From: Nageia nagi
Taxonomy: Eukaryota; Pinophyta
DNA: 64,000 nucleotides
Reading direction: 5' to 3'
Assembly (NCBI GenBank): GCA_050084985.1
Contig: JBITNC010000001.1
Location: 211,606,001-211,670,000 of the forward strand
The notes beneath the pieces are model-generated. The model searched no databases and was not told the DNA's origin. It saw only the letters and a list, made by a program, of their open reading frames with translations. The position numbers and the translations under genes are program-made. Shown piece by piece: positions 24,560 through 35,794 of this stretch. Position 1 is the first letter of the stretch. Each line of letters starts with the position of its first letter.

Positions 24560-25203
24560 ATGCAATGTCTTGAGATGCATGATATTCATTGGCTTAAAAT
24601 GATCTTTTCCATTCATGGTTGATAATTTTATGCTCCTGATCCAATCTTCTTAGTTAAGATGAATGGACTAAGCCAATTAGGTTCAAACTTTCATTCGAGT
24701 TCTCAATTTGTGCTAGTTTTTTTCTAATTTTCTATCTGGACTAAGTCACCTATTTGGAATTCTCTTGTCTTGATTTTCTTGCTATATACTATCTTAATTC
24801 TATTGCGATATTATCTTAGGTATTCCAAAATATTTATCCTTATCAAGTTGTTCTAACTGTTATAGCCTAGCTTTTCCTGCATCTTCATATAAGATTATGT
24901 CTTAAAGTGACACTCGTAAGGAGGGAATCTCAAGTCCTAGTGGTATGACAACATCTTTGCTATACTAGAGAGAAAGGTGTTGCTCCTATAGGTGTTCTTA
25001 TATTGGTTTTGTAGGCCTATAGCTGATTATGCCAATCTTTGCCATGCTTAGCAATTTTTTTTGAGAGGATGCTAATTATAGTCTTGTTGGTAACTTCCAC
25101 TTTGACCATTCCTTTGTGGAGAGTATGGTGTTGAAAACTTTTGTTCAATGTGATATTTGCAAATAGCTTTCATCTCGTTGCTTGCAAGGGTGGTTCTATA
25201 ATC
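24560..25203 (-). pseudogene. Ty3/Gypsy integrase C-terminal remnant
   Basis: Read on the minus strand from 25203: 'TTLASNEMKAICKYHIEQKF' then 'STPYSPQRNGQ'. After a frameshift come 'EVTNKTIISILSKKIAKHGKDW' and 'RTPIGATPFSLV', then sequence resembling 'EIPSLRVSL'. These are standard blocks of the plant Gypsy integrase core and C-terminus. Further decayed coding resembling 'QLEQLDKDK' and 'KTREFQIGDLV' follows to ~24620. Stops and frameshifts make it inactive. Its N-terminal neighbour is cut off by the solo LTR at 25204-26443 and resumes at 26449. Confidence 0.85.
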
Positions 25204-26443
25204 TGTGACGATCTAAAATCATCCTCAACAAAAACAAACCAAGCTAGGGCTTCTATAACCCTCAAGCACCCAACGATTGCCCTCTAGGGCATAGAAACAC
25301 CTCAATGGACCAACGTGGGCTTCCTTGGTCTTCCTCACTACACACCACACCAAACAATGATCCCATAAAGTTGACGTCAGCCCCTAGGGCTTCTCTAGCA
25401 CTAAGCTAACCACACGAATGCAACACAACAAGAATGGATAACACAGAAATACCCATGATGAGGTCACACCACAATACTGAGCCAGAACAAGCTTCCAACA
25501 CCAGTGTATCACAACGCATGCATACAAAGGGAACAACACAATGATGAGAGAGACACAAGCTGTATTATATCATGGAATAACAATGGAGTACAATGAGGAT
25601 CTCAACATCCAGATCTAGGGTTCCAAACCCTTGTACAAGCCGAACACCATAGGAAAGACTAACTCCCTTAGACTCTGAATCCTCTCCTGCAAAGGAGCCT
25701 CCTCGACCCTTGGCGACCATTGAAGGTAGAAGCTCGCCCTTGGAATACCATCGGATGGACCAGGTGACCCACCTAAGTCATAGAATACCAGGCTCCCAAC
25801 CTTGTCACTCCTCTAAATGCTGTCTAGGAATAATGCTCAACATCGCCAAGACTTGTATGCCCGATTAGGTTCAGTATAGAAGTATAATCAATAGCTAACC
25901 TCATCATGGAGCTCCATCCTCAATATATAGCCTCACGTGTCTATCCATCATGCCTCGTTATCATCCCAAGCCAAGTCTATTCCAACGTTGGGGTCAACAG
26001 GTCAACCATGCCAATGTGGGGGTCATATTGGCCAAGTATGCTAATGTGGGGGTCCCATGGCCCCAGTGTGCAACGTGGGGTCATAAAGGCTTTCAAGGCT
26101 AACGTGGGGTCTAATGAGCCTCCTTGAGCTGACATGGGGGTCTTAGTGGCCTCATAAGCCAACGTGGGGTATGTGGGGCCCTCCCAACACTGGTATGCTC
26201 CTCTATGCACCTTTGGACTATACAAGACTCATGCCTATCTAGGGATTCCCACAATCCGAGGTAACCCATTACAAGTTAACACAACACTACTTAAGGGGAG
26301 ATGTCCCATTACTGGGTCATAGTGGGGTCCGCAGACCATAAGCTCTTGTTTGAGTTACACATGTACAACATGATCATAAACAAAACACTAGATTACAAAG
26401 TGACCATGACAGATTTTGTCAATGGTCCAAATGGGATGTCACA
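25204..26443 (-). mobile_element. Solo LTR, minus orientation, with target duplication TAATC
   Basis: It spans TGTGACGATCTA (25204) to GGGATGTCACA (26443), 1240 bp, flanked by TAATC at 25199-25203 and 26444-26448. It interrupts the Gypsy integrase reading at one point. ACGT-core minisatellite units with ~30-bp spacing occupy 25980-26180. It is closely related to the LTR at ~53147-54545. Confidence 0.92.
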
Positions 26444-26494
26444 TAATCCATGATGAGTTGGGAAGGAACAACAAACCTTGTTATGATATTTTGT
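26444..26494 (-). pseudogene. Continuation of the split Gypsy integrase
   Basis: The minus strand reads 'QNIITRFVVPSQLIMD', the residues expected just before 'TTLASNEMKAI' across the solo LTR insertion. The recognisable integrase sequence stops at ~26494; the upstream integrase N-terminal part lies at 27443-27800, on the other side of MED23 exon 5. Confidence 0.7.
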
Positions 26495-27057
26495 AACATT
26501 GAAGTGTGATATAATGGGGCATTACAAAGAGGAACACTAGGAAGAAGGCCAATTGTGTGATTGATAGTTCTATTAGGGAGTGCCTGGGGTGCCAATTTGA
26601 CCTTTAAATTGATCTCTTTACATTTGCAATTCCCTGATTGCTTCCACTGCTATCCATCATTTGCTGATTACCCATATATCATTATTGTTGCTTTTAACAT
26701 GGTTGTGCTTTAACTCAATAGTTTTTTATTATATTACACTATCTAGCTAACAGGATTTACTATACTAGAGACATTACTGAATCTTTTATAAGCTTTTTGA
26801 ATTCTACTTAGAATGTCTGAAAAACATTATCCTTAATTTCAGTTAGCTGTGACAATAACTTTCTTATCTTTTGGTCATATGATACCTGTGAAGGTTGCAT
26901 CTTTTCATGTAGGCAATAAAGTCCATGAATTCTTGGAGGGTCTTCTAGAATTTTTCTAAGTTTATATTTCAAAAATTCTGTGAAAGGTCAGATTTTTGTC
27001 TTTCTTTGACCTACAATTTCATTTCTTTCTTTGGTTCTCACTATTTGGCTCATCCAG
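26495..27057 (+). other. 3' end of MED23 intron 4
   Basis: Intronic sequence with a T-rich tract and the acceptor CTCATCCAG before exon 5. Confidence 0.6.
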
Positions 27058-27298
27058 GATGTTGTAATAGCTATTCAAAGAGGTAGCTTGGATTGGGAAA
27101 GAGCTCTTCGTTGTCTGAGGCATGCTTTGCATAGTATGCCATCTCCTGAATGGTGGAGGCGGGTCTTATCTATAGCCCCATGTTATAGGCAACATACACA
27201 GCAGCAAATTCCTGTTCCTGGGATTGTATTTTCTTCTGAAATGATTTGTGAAGCTACGATTGATCGTATCATGGAACTTATGCAGCCTTCGAGTACAA
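27058..27298 (+). CDS. MED23: MED23 exon 5
   Basis: Acceptor CATCCAG|GAT, donor ACA A|GTAAGG, ending in phase 1. It encodes 'DVVIAIQRGSLDWERALRCL', then 'RHALHSMPSPEWWRRVL', 'APCYR' and 'SSEMICEATIDRIMELMQPS', all co-linear with plant MED23 ('GSLDWERAxRCIRHALRxTPSPxWWxRVL'). The frame is intact with no stops. It sits between two pieces of a minus-strand Gypsy integrase. Confidence 0.95.
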
Positions 27299-27442
27299 GT
27301 AAGGATTATTAACCATTTTATCTGAATGAAGTCATATGAACAGACTCCAGTAAAAGAAACATTAGGTTCATCTTTCTCTATTATGAATTTTTAACCTTGA
27401 CATTTAAGGTATGATCTTGTGCTAGGTTTAAAGGCCCTGTAT

Positions 27443-27800
27443 AGTGATGATGTTTTGTGTGATGAATTTGATGATATTTTTTGCTTTTGTGGACTTCATG
27501 GGGATGGCCTCCATCCATTTGGTAAAGTATTCTGTAACTGTTGGGATGAACTTGTGACCTTCCTTAGAATATGGATTTATTACACTTATCAAATCAATTT
27601 AATTCTTGGGATGGAGTATGTCGAATATTTGCTTGCTTTTGGCATTATACACCATCTTGACATGTGCATTCTTGCTCCATTGTAGACCAATAGTATCCAC
27701 TCCTGAACAACTTTTGATATACCAATTTTGCATAGAAATGGCCACTACAAACCTCATCATACGTCTCTCCTTCCTTTACTAGCAATCCTAGAAAATGATT
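27443..27800 (-). pseudogene. Ty3/Gypsy integrase N-terminal remnant
   Basis: The minus strand reads 'GETYDEVCSGHFYAKLVYQK', 'LFRSGYYWSTMEQE', a stop, then 'CQKQANI': the H2C2 zinc-binding region of Gypsy integrases. After a gap comes 'VTEYFTKWMEAIPMKSTKAK' and 'NIIKFITQNIIT', the start of the catalytic core. It ends at the residue where the 26444-26494 piece begins. Inactive. Confidence 0.85.
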
Positions 27801-29299
27801 GAAAGTGAGAATTCTGCCATATTTATTGAACTAAAAGGCTGATAGAATGAACGAACTTCATCATCAACATCCTCTTCCTCACACTTTTTGTTTTTTAACC
27901 TAGACCATCTTTTGAATGAGAAATTGTCAAATCTGTCAGAAATTCTGTGTTACCTTGTTCATCCTTGCTGAACCTCTACCTTTATACCTGAACAATCTGT
28001 CCAAATAGCTATCCACAATCTCTGAATTGATCACCATTGCATTTTTCTGATTTTTCTTTGATATTGAGTGCCTTTTGGCACCCATTTAATATCGTTCTAC
28101 CCCCTGAAACTATTGGTCTATTGATTTCAAAAATGTGGTCAGTCTTGTTTTGGCGGATTTTTTGGCTTGTATAGTCTCGAATGGATTCCAAGATATCAAC
28201 CTTATTGATTGTCTACATGCTAGTTCCTGTTTTCGATGATTTTTATTTGTTTTTCTACTTTTTTCAATGCTGATTCGGTTATGTTAATGAGAGGATCTTG
28301 CATTTTTGTTTTCCCTTATCTTACACCTTAATTAGCTATACCTCATTATGTGGAACAATTTGTACGTGTATTCCTTGCACGTGCTCTACCCTTGACCTTG
28401 CCCTTGACATTTGTGGCCACCAAGACCCTTCACGGACCTCGCCCTAGGCATCTATGGCCCCCATGACACCTGCGACTCCACCCCTGACTCAGTTTATCTT
28501 CCCTTGTGACTCCGACATTTGAGAGTGATGGCGTAGCTCAATGTGACCTCCTACAGCTTTGTGAGCTTCCGGAACTCCGCAAGCATATGCAACTTTGTGA
28601 GCATTGTCTCCCTGGACACCGTTTGCATCCGTTGCTGCCAATGACCCTGCATCTTTACGAAGCTTGGGGAGATTGGCCATAGGACTTGCAGGTGTTCGCT
28701 CGTCGCAACATCGTGAGGCTTCGTCCACACATCTATTGTGTTGGGTGTGCAAAATTTCACCTAACGTGCATCTTTATCATCCATCTTTGTGATTTCTCTC
28801 TCTGCAACGTCTTCGACCTGTTCCTCCCATGATTCCTCTATGCTTTCTTTGTGATTCCTCTGCCTTGTCTGTTCGAGTTCCGTTTGTCTGTTATCATCAT
28901 ATTATATGCTATAGGATCCTTTGGAATTTCAACTCTTTTTGTAGTTATTGGATTTGCTATAGTTTTAGGTCTTCCTCTCTTGGTATGGCCACATACATCT
29001 TGGTTGATGACCACATTTATTGATTGATTTTTTGCACTCTAAACTGAAGTAGGGCATACATAATTTTTCTCCTTGATTTGGTGTATTTATTGGTTGTATG
29101 ACCTTTAGTTTGATGAAAACCACAATAATACTTTTCCTTGTGCGATTTTGTTTTTTCTGTGTTACTATTATCATGAGTTTTCTTTGGTTATGGTTGGAGT
29201 AATTGTTTTTTTACCAAATACTTCAAAATGAATCTAGGAGGTACGGGGAAAGAAATTCTGTCCTCTTTTTGTGTAGCTGATTTTGTTACTGTAGGCTAT
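27801..29299. other. Unclassified intron 5 DNA, locally GC-rich at 28380-28760
   Basis: It lies between integrase and gag remnants and could be rearranged Gypsy sequence. The 28380-28760 part is pyrimidine-rich (cccttgacc/ccctgg words) and has open frames on both strands, but nothing recognisable. Confidence 0.4.
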
Positions 29300-29910
29300 T
29301 TTTCTATTGCATTCACATTTTTTCCTCTTTCTTTGTTGGATATGAATTTCTGGTTTCTTTGTTTGAACTAGCATTTCTATATTTTACTATTCCTCCTCCA
29401 ATGAGAAACCTTTCCTTACTAAGCTATTTCTTGGTTATCATACCAAATGACTTGTCCATTAAATCACTTTCATAAGGTTTTAAAGGTTGTAGTAAAACTT
29501 CTACAAAAATCATGTTTATGTCTTCCTCGTTAGTTTTGAATTTATGGTTTATTATATCTTCATGAACCTTTGTATGAACTTATCCGATTTTTCATTTGAT
29601 CCTTGTTGAATTGTGTATAAATATGCTAAGGTTTCTTTTTTCGTTGATGTTATACCTTTAGTGCTTCACAAACTTCTTCACAATTTGTTGATAGCTATTT
29701 AGGGAGTGAGTAGGAAGTTTGTATAACCATTCATTTGTTTCTCCTTTCAATATTCCAGGGAAGAACTTGACCATTAGTTTTCTATCATATCATAGTTTAA
29801 TTCTACATTCTTCTTGAAAGTTGATAAGGTGTTATTTTGAATCACTATCCCCACTAAACATGTCAAACTTTGGATTTCTATAGTCGATGGGTAATGATAT
29901 GTTTAGGATC
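29300..29910 (-). pseudogene. Ty3/Gypsy gag (retrotrans_gag-type) remnant
   Basis: Minus-strand reading across frame breaks gives 'HLINFQEEC', 'DRKLMVKFFPGILKGETNEW', 'LYKLPTHSLNSYQQIVKKFV', the pattern of plant Gypsy capsid (family usually 'RLFPLSLKDKALKWYxxLPxxSIxSWDELxxxFL'). It is multiply frameshifted. It may belong to the same element as the integrase fragments at 24.6-27.8 kb. Confidence 0.7.
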
Positions 29911-30920
29911 CCCCATGAGAGTGGACAAATAATTGAACCATCAAAATCATATGTTTAGGAATCCAATGATATATTGGATTAAATTATCATTGTTTATTAA
30001 AAAAAAATTGATCTCAAAACTATGCAAACATTTTAGTTAAAATGCTAGTAATGGTGGGTGTGTAAGAAGGTAGCTGTTACATTCTACCAATTTTCACTAC
30101 CCTCGTGACTAGTATTCTAATTATAATTTACATTTTTTAAGGTTTTTTTTTTGAGTTTTTGCAAAAATCAAATCTTTGACAAAACAATTTCACATCTAAC
30201 TCACTAGAAATGTTGAACAAAGATGGAAAATCGAATACAAAGCATTATCCAAGCATAAACAACAAAGACAATTAAACCAAATTAGTCAAGCTAGAACCAA
30301 GTGCAACAATGAATGCATGAAAAATCTGTTGGTAGTAATGAATGAAAGAACATTATATGGTTATGCATTGGTATTAGTGTATCAATGTTGATCAATATTG
30401 GAGCGTTGAATAGTGCAACGAGAATAGTATATGCTAAATCTTCTATCGTGATCCATTTTTACCCCCTAGATTGTGGGTGAGGATGGAAGAAAGATCTGCA
30501 ATGCTTAATTGCTATTTGTCTAGTGAGAGAAAGAGAGGTTGTAGGGATTCTACTCACCTCCCATGGAGGACAATGTTGCACATATCTACTATCAATCAAC
30601 TATGTAGCAACAACATTGAGGATATGCTTGGAAACCATAAGAGAGAGGCAAAGAATGTGTATAATTGACTAGCCATCCTATAAAAGTTGAGGTTTATGAG
30701 AGATTACTTTTGAAAGAAACATAGCCAAAACACCTTACATTGGGATAGTGAAAAAAGGTGGTGTTGGGGGCTTTTTCTTTCCTACCCTTGCTGATTGGCA
30801 AATGATATCACAAGGCCTGTAGAAAGACTCCAACACCTAAGTGGTTGGCCGACCCACTCAGAAGTCCAATTCTAATTTGTGGTTGGCCGACCCAACCTAG
30901 AAATATATATAGCTCTTAAT
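29911..30920. other. Unclassified intron 5 DNA with a short direct repeat
   Basis: A ~17-bp unit 'gtggttggccgaccca' occurs at ~30840 and again at ~30880. No coding region is recognised. Confidence 0.4.
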
Positions 30921-30925
30921 TGACA

Positions 30926-32071
30926 TGTGACGTCCCCCTTGTATAATTGTAATTAATTTTGGAATCCAACGGATTCCTCCTTTTTTATAGTTAATTATTT
31001 AATTGTGCTTATTTAGTTAGTACTTCGGATAGAATACTTAATGGGCCGTTGGACCCCACTATGAGCCCCAAGTGGGATGTCTCCCTTCCAAGTATAGTTT
31101 AGTGTGTTTTAATGTAATTGGAGATCCCAAAACATGATTGTGGGAATCCCAAGGTCTATTTAGCACTAGAGTATGGATGATCACTTAATGACCCCAACGT
31201 TGAGATTGGGAGCACTTGTACATATGCGCTAGCATTAGCCATGACACCCACACATGCCTTCTTGACCCACACATGCATCCCTAAGCCCATGCTAAGCTTG
31301 AGTACCTACGTGGAGCATGAAAAAGGCCCAAATACCCACGTTGGGCCTAGAACGACTCCTAGGTGCTATCGTTGGGGTTTGAGGGGACTTGGTGATGACT
31401 TTGAGGTGAGATCCAGGAAAGCTATATTAGCCCTTGGATATATAGATATTGATTATTACACATACCGTCCAGAGGATAGAAGTCTTGGTGCAACTTCAAG
31501 CAACATCCCTAGGTGCAGCATCTAGGAGGGTTAAAAGGTTGAGGGATCCTGTTTATCTACGACTTTAGTGTAGCACCTTAGTCCATCTTGTGTCATTCCG
31601 AGGCACACTTCTACCATTCAGTTGGTTGCTAGGGTTTGGAGAGAGCTCCTTCAGTGGAGAGGATTTTGATTTTCAGGGAGTGAGGCTGTCCCATTCAGTG
31701 TTCCGTCCGTCTAGCATTGAGGATATTTGTTGTGCCCTAGTTGGCTCCTTGGAGGCCAACGTTGAGTCTTGTGAGCCTGGTATTGTATCTTTGTTTATTC
31801 TGCATCATCAATACAAGCGGTCGACTATTGAATCTCATTGTTGTGTTGTGTATACTTGTGTATTGGCATCGTTGGATTATTATTGCATGTATATGATTGT
31901 ATGAGCCATACGTTGGCATTGTGAGGTGTTGCATACTTGTATCTGCTAGTCTTGGCCAGACATTGGCATATTGCATTGTTTGAGCTTCATTTGGATGCCC
32001 TAGGTCAGATGTTGGAGTATACTTGTGTGTTTTTGATTATTTGCACTTGAGATTGTTTTCGAATTCTTACA
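30926..32071 (+). mobile_element. Solo LTR, plus orientation, with target duplication TGACA
   Basis: It starts TGTGACGTCCCCC (30926) and ends GAATTCTTACA (32071), 1146 bp. Identical TGACA pentamers lie at 30921-30925 and 32072-32076. It contains 'gaatccaacggattcc', 'atgagccccaagtggg', ACGT minisatellite units (31190-31370) and the '...atcaatacaagcgg' block, in the same order as the other members. It is one of the best preserved copies, so it is useful as the reference for the family. Confidence 0.95.
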
Positions 32072-32076
32072 TGACA

Positions 32077-32806
32077 AATGACTCCTCCTAAGCTAGACGT
32101 TGGGCAATTAAGGAATAATGTACTTCCTTATTACAAAACATGGTCCATTTTTATTATAAAATAACCAAGACTCCTAATCTAAATATAATTCATTCCTAAT
32201 ACTGCTCATAGGGCTAGACCATTAATTATAACTATCACAAAGGACACTAAATACAATATTTAATAAACCAGGTTCCATGCGCGCGATAGTAGAAATTGGT
32301 TCCAGGGGCAAATCTTCAAACATCCATATCTTACTTGTTTCGTGATGGAAGCATGTCATGTGACCTGTCAAAACGATTGGCATGAGATTCTCTATCCATT
32401 CTAGAAGAAAAATCAGCGATCCATGGATTGTGATGAATGTTATGTTTTCAACAAGGTTTCTTGAAATTGGGGACATTATAAAGAAGTTTGTACATTCTTT
32501 TGTTTTATGGAAGTTTTCAGTTTCTTATATTTGGTATTTAAAAAAGACCATTCAAAATCATGCTTTAAATAAAGAAAGGAATTTAATTAATGTCAATAGG
32601 TGACCAAAGTAGTTCAATCAGACTCAAAAAGAAGATGCTGTAGTGCAAAAATTGTAGAAGCCCAAACATGGTGTAAACCAAAATCGAGAAAGGGAGAACA
32701 AAACTGAATTGGAAAAATATGCAAGATATGTTTTGGGTAACATCTGATTTTTTTGGCAATGTTTTTTTTTCATTCCCATTGTTAGATTTTGTAGAGGCTT
32801 AAATTA
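32077..32806. other. Unclassified intron 5 DNA with a module shared with other LTRs
   Basis: The stretch ~32285-32405 resembles 54120-54240 and 60390-60510 (shared words 'atgaaaccatg', 'tgacctatcaaaac', 'gatgc(t/c)ctatcca'). In those places the module lies within LTRs, so this is probably an older LTR fragment. Confidence 0.45.
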
Positions 32807-33566
32807 TGTAAAATCCCAATTTATCCTCAATGCAAATATTAGCTAAATAAATATCAAATAATTTCAAATTGCAATCCTAGGCACGCCACAAACTGTTTAG
32901 GGCATCAATTATGAATAATTATATGCTAGAAAATTCAACGATGCACTCCTTTAGCCAAATACCACTACTACAAGCCAACGTCACACTTGGGAACTCATAT
33001 ATCAAGCAAAATACACCATTAATGATCTAGGAATTATGACGTCACACCAAGAGGAGTAAAATAGCACCAAACACATCAAAACATGAGACAACAAATGGAA
33101 ATCCAATGTGTCACGACTCAATTATTGACAGAATGGTGAATGCAATACAAACCAGGCCCAAAGGGGTCAACGTTGGCCTCCAAGGAGCCAACTAGGGCAC
33201 ACTGATGTGCAAATACTAATGCAGATACACTGTAGAACAACCACACTCTACTAGACTTGTGGATGCCACATTGAAGGGCTTCCTCACAAGCTAGCTCCCG
33301 ATGAAGAGATCAAATGTAGTTCCAGAATACCACTGGATGGATTCAAAGGTGTAGACTGCTATGGATGCCTTAGGGTAGGGCAACCTCACAATATGAACAT
33401 TCACCTCAACCGCTAGTCAGAAGGTGTTCCAAGCCTTTTGGACTCTCCTTGGTCTACATGCCCAAGGGTGCTTGACACCGCCAAGACTTGAGAACCTCTA
33501 AAGAGTAAGGGGTTTAATTATCAAAATCAGTATATCTCTGCAATGAGGCTCCAACACCTTATATAA
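32807..33566 (-). mobile_element. LTR fragment, minus orientation
   Basis: It begins TGTAAAATCCCAA on the plus strand (inner LTR end on the element's strand). It shares 'aataccaggcccaaaggggtcaacg', 'aaggagccaactagggcac' and 'cgccaagacttg' with the LTRs at 47.5 and 59.6 kb. It stops at 'cttatataacgcc', losing the outer half. Confidence 0.8.
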
Positions 33567-33807
33567 CGCCTTATGTAATTATTTTTAAGAACTCTTGCTA
33601 TTCAATTTTGATTTTTAAAATCTCTGTTCAGGATTTCATACAGCTTATATTATGAAATTTTATCTTGTGTGGGTGTACAGAAGAGACGTTAAATTCTCAG
33701 TTGCAATTTGGAAAATACAACCGGGTGTAACACATATATGGTTTCTAATTGGTTTTCTTAATGGCAATTCTGAAACTTGTATCTTATGGCTGTGCAAGGT
33801 TTTGCAG

Positions 33808-34052
33808 TGAGCTCTACTTCCATAACTAATGCTGAGGCTAATCGGTGGCAAGAGTGGCTGTCATTTGCGGACCTATTTTTCTTCCTCATGAAGAATGGTT
33901 TCATTGACTTCCTTGACTTTGTAGATAAGCTTGCTTCGAGATTCTCCAGTTCTGAACAACAGATTGTTCGAACCAATCATGTAACATGGTTATTGGCTCA
34001 AGTTTTCCGCATTGAAATTGTAACAAATGCACTTAACACGGATCCAAAGAAG
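33808..34052 (+). CDS. MED23: MED23 exon 6
   Basis: The acceptor GTTTTGCAG|TG completes the phase-1 codon from exon 5, and the donor AAGAAG|GTTTGT is in phase 0. It encodes 'NAEANRWQEWLSFADLFFFL', 'MKNGFIDFLDFVDKLASRF' and 'IVRTNHVTWLLAQVFRIEIV', ending 'DPKK'. This is one of the best conserved regions of plant MED23 ('WQEWLxFxDxFFFLxKxGxxDFxDFxDKLxSR', 'RTNHVTWLLAQ'). The frame is fully open. Confidence 0.95.
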
Positions 34053-34800
34053 GTTTGTCTCATTTCAACAAATTGATTTTGTAATGCTTTATCACTAGCA
34101 ATATTCAATATGCATAGAAATGCATGCATGCTTTTACTAGGTAAAAATGTGTAGCATTTTTTCAGTTATATTCTAGTTAATAGATATTGATAGCATATGC
34201 AATGTGGGTTAGTGTTTAGATGCTCTAGCTTTCTTTATCTGGTTAATGAGCAAACTTGAATTCTATAAGATTGGAGGTTATGGTTTTTTATTGAGATTTT
34301 ATTTTATAATCGCACTAGAAAGTGCATGCCTAAAAGTTTAAGTTCTATGGGAAGGTGGATATCTTAAGACCCTGGTGTTTGGCTTAAGTCTTCCCTTTGT
34401 AACCTTCTCAACTTTGTTTTACATTAACCTTACAGCTTTAAAGTTTTAGACAATGAAAAATGGCTCAAACTGCACAAAGGGGCCTGTTGAAGATGATTTT
34501 TGCTCTCAAGAGGAACATTATTTCTTTCCATCCTACTCAAGGAATCGTATGGGGACCAAGGACTGCATACTCTAATTTGCTACAGATATCCATGCTGCGG
34601 GAAGACAAAATCGAAATTTTGTTAGGAATCCATTAAAGGAGTTGAAACATCTTAATAATATCCTTGATATCCTTCCTGCATTTTGACAAGTTGTTTTTGT
34701 TCAGCAAGTTTTTTTGTTTAACTATATGGGTTTCTATATTTTGCCTGCTGAAGACATTCAAGCATTACCTTAGAAACGTGATGAATTTATAAGACTGCTT
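34053..34800 (+). other. 5' part of MED23 intron 6
   Basis: Intronic sequence with no recognised feature. Confidence 0.55.
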
Positions 34801-34817
34801 GTACACTTGTACCTACA

Positions 34818-34893
34818 TATCAGCTAGGTGTTGAACCTAGGACAACCTGATTACTGGCAGAAGCACTCTTTCACTAAGCTATTCACCACTTTG
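34818..34893 (-). mobile_element. tRNA-like SINE head (first of two)
   Basis: The minus strand has box-A-like TAGCTTAGTGAAAGAGTGC, then, ~33 bases on, an exact B box GGTTCAACACC followed by TAG. It looks like a tRNA-derived Pol III promoter. The acceptor-stem pairing is poor, so it is read as a SINE head, not a tRNA gene. Confidence 0.5.
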
Positions 34894-34999
34894 CTTGAGT
34901 AGCATTCTTGGAGTGTGGATTCACCTTCCAACACCCTTAAGAAAGACATTGGCATGAACACCCCTAGCTTGGCTTTGATTTCATGTTAGAACCCATGGA

Positions 35000-35070
35000 C
35001 CATCTGGGACTCAGAGCTTGGAACTTCTTATCACCAGAATAAATGCTATGCAGTTGAGCTAATTGCCCTT
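35000..35070 (-). mobile_element. tRNA-like SINE head (second of two)
   Basis: The minus strand reads GGGCAATTAGCTCAACTGC (box A-like) and, ~25 bases on, AGTTCCAAGCTCT (degenerate B box). Its proximity to the copy at 34818-34893 in the same orientation suggests a tandem or composite SINE. Confidence 0.4.
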
Positions 35071-35577
35071 TGATTTGAGTATTGTTTCTCAGAGTGTGGG
35101 TTGGACTTCAACCTAGTTCATTCTCATTTGAAGAAGCACACAGCCTAAAGCACTAAGGGCAGAGTCCAATCTGTTGTGAAGGTTGACTTTGTTGTACCAT
35201 TGCATCTTTCTACTAGGTGGTTGTCTCACAATATTCACATTTTGTTTTTGTTTAATACCATGATAGTTGATCATATCTTACATAAAAATTTGTTGAGTCT
35301 ATTTTTTTACGTAATAGTAGGTGATTAATTACTGAAAAGTGTATTTGCTGGTGCATTGAATATATGAACATAAAGATAAGCATCATCACTTAAAGTGATG
35401 GATGGTTTATTGACACTTCATAGATAGCAGCACTTTGAATGCTTGTGACGAGTAACACACTTATATATTAGACAACTTCTTTATCAGCTATAGGTTTGAA
35501 ATATTGCAATGCAGAATTTTTTTGACTTAAATGTGTACTTTCATCTATTGTCTATCACACTTTTCTCTTTGGTTTAG

Positions 35578-35794
35578 ATGGAAACAACTCGAAAAATTCT
35601 TTCATTTCATAAAGAAGAGAGGCCATCAGAACAAAGTCCAAACAGTTCGCCACAGAGCACACTTCTCGAATTTATTAGCAGCAGTCAAACTTTACGGGTT
35701 TGGTCGATAAATCCTTCTATTAGAGAAAACTTAAATCCAGAACAGCTTCAAAAGGGTAGACAGATTGATGAATGGTGGAAACAGGTTACCAAAG
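35578..35794 (+). CDS. MED23: MED23 exon 7
   Basis: Acceptor TTTGGTTTAG|ATG in phase 0, donor ACCAAAG|GTATGC in phase 1. It encodes 'METTRKILSFHKEERPSE', a Ser/Gln-rich turn, 'STLLEFISSSQTLRVWSI' and 'LQKGRQIDEWWKQVTK', matching 'KKxETTRKIxSFHxEDR' and 'LLKGKQIDEWW' of plant MED23. The ATG is internal, not a start codon. The 12.96-kb intron that follows is packed with retroelements. Confidence 0.95.

Noticed and set aside
28489-28792. Overlapping ORFs on both strands in a GC-richer stretch
   Set aside because: No homology recognised and no consistent coding strand.
34818-34893. A functional tRNA gene
   Set aside because: A and B boxes are present but the acceptor and anticodon stems do not pair well; a SINE head fits better.
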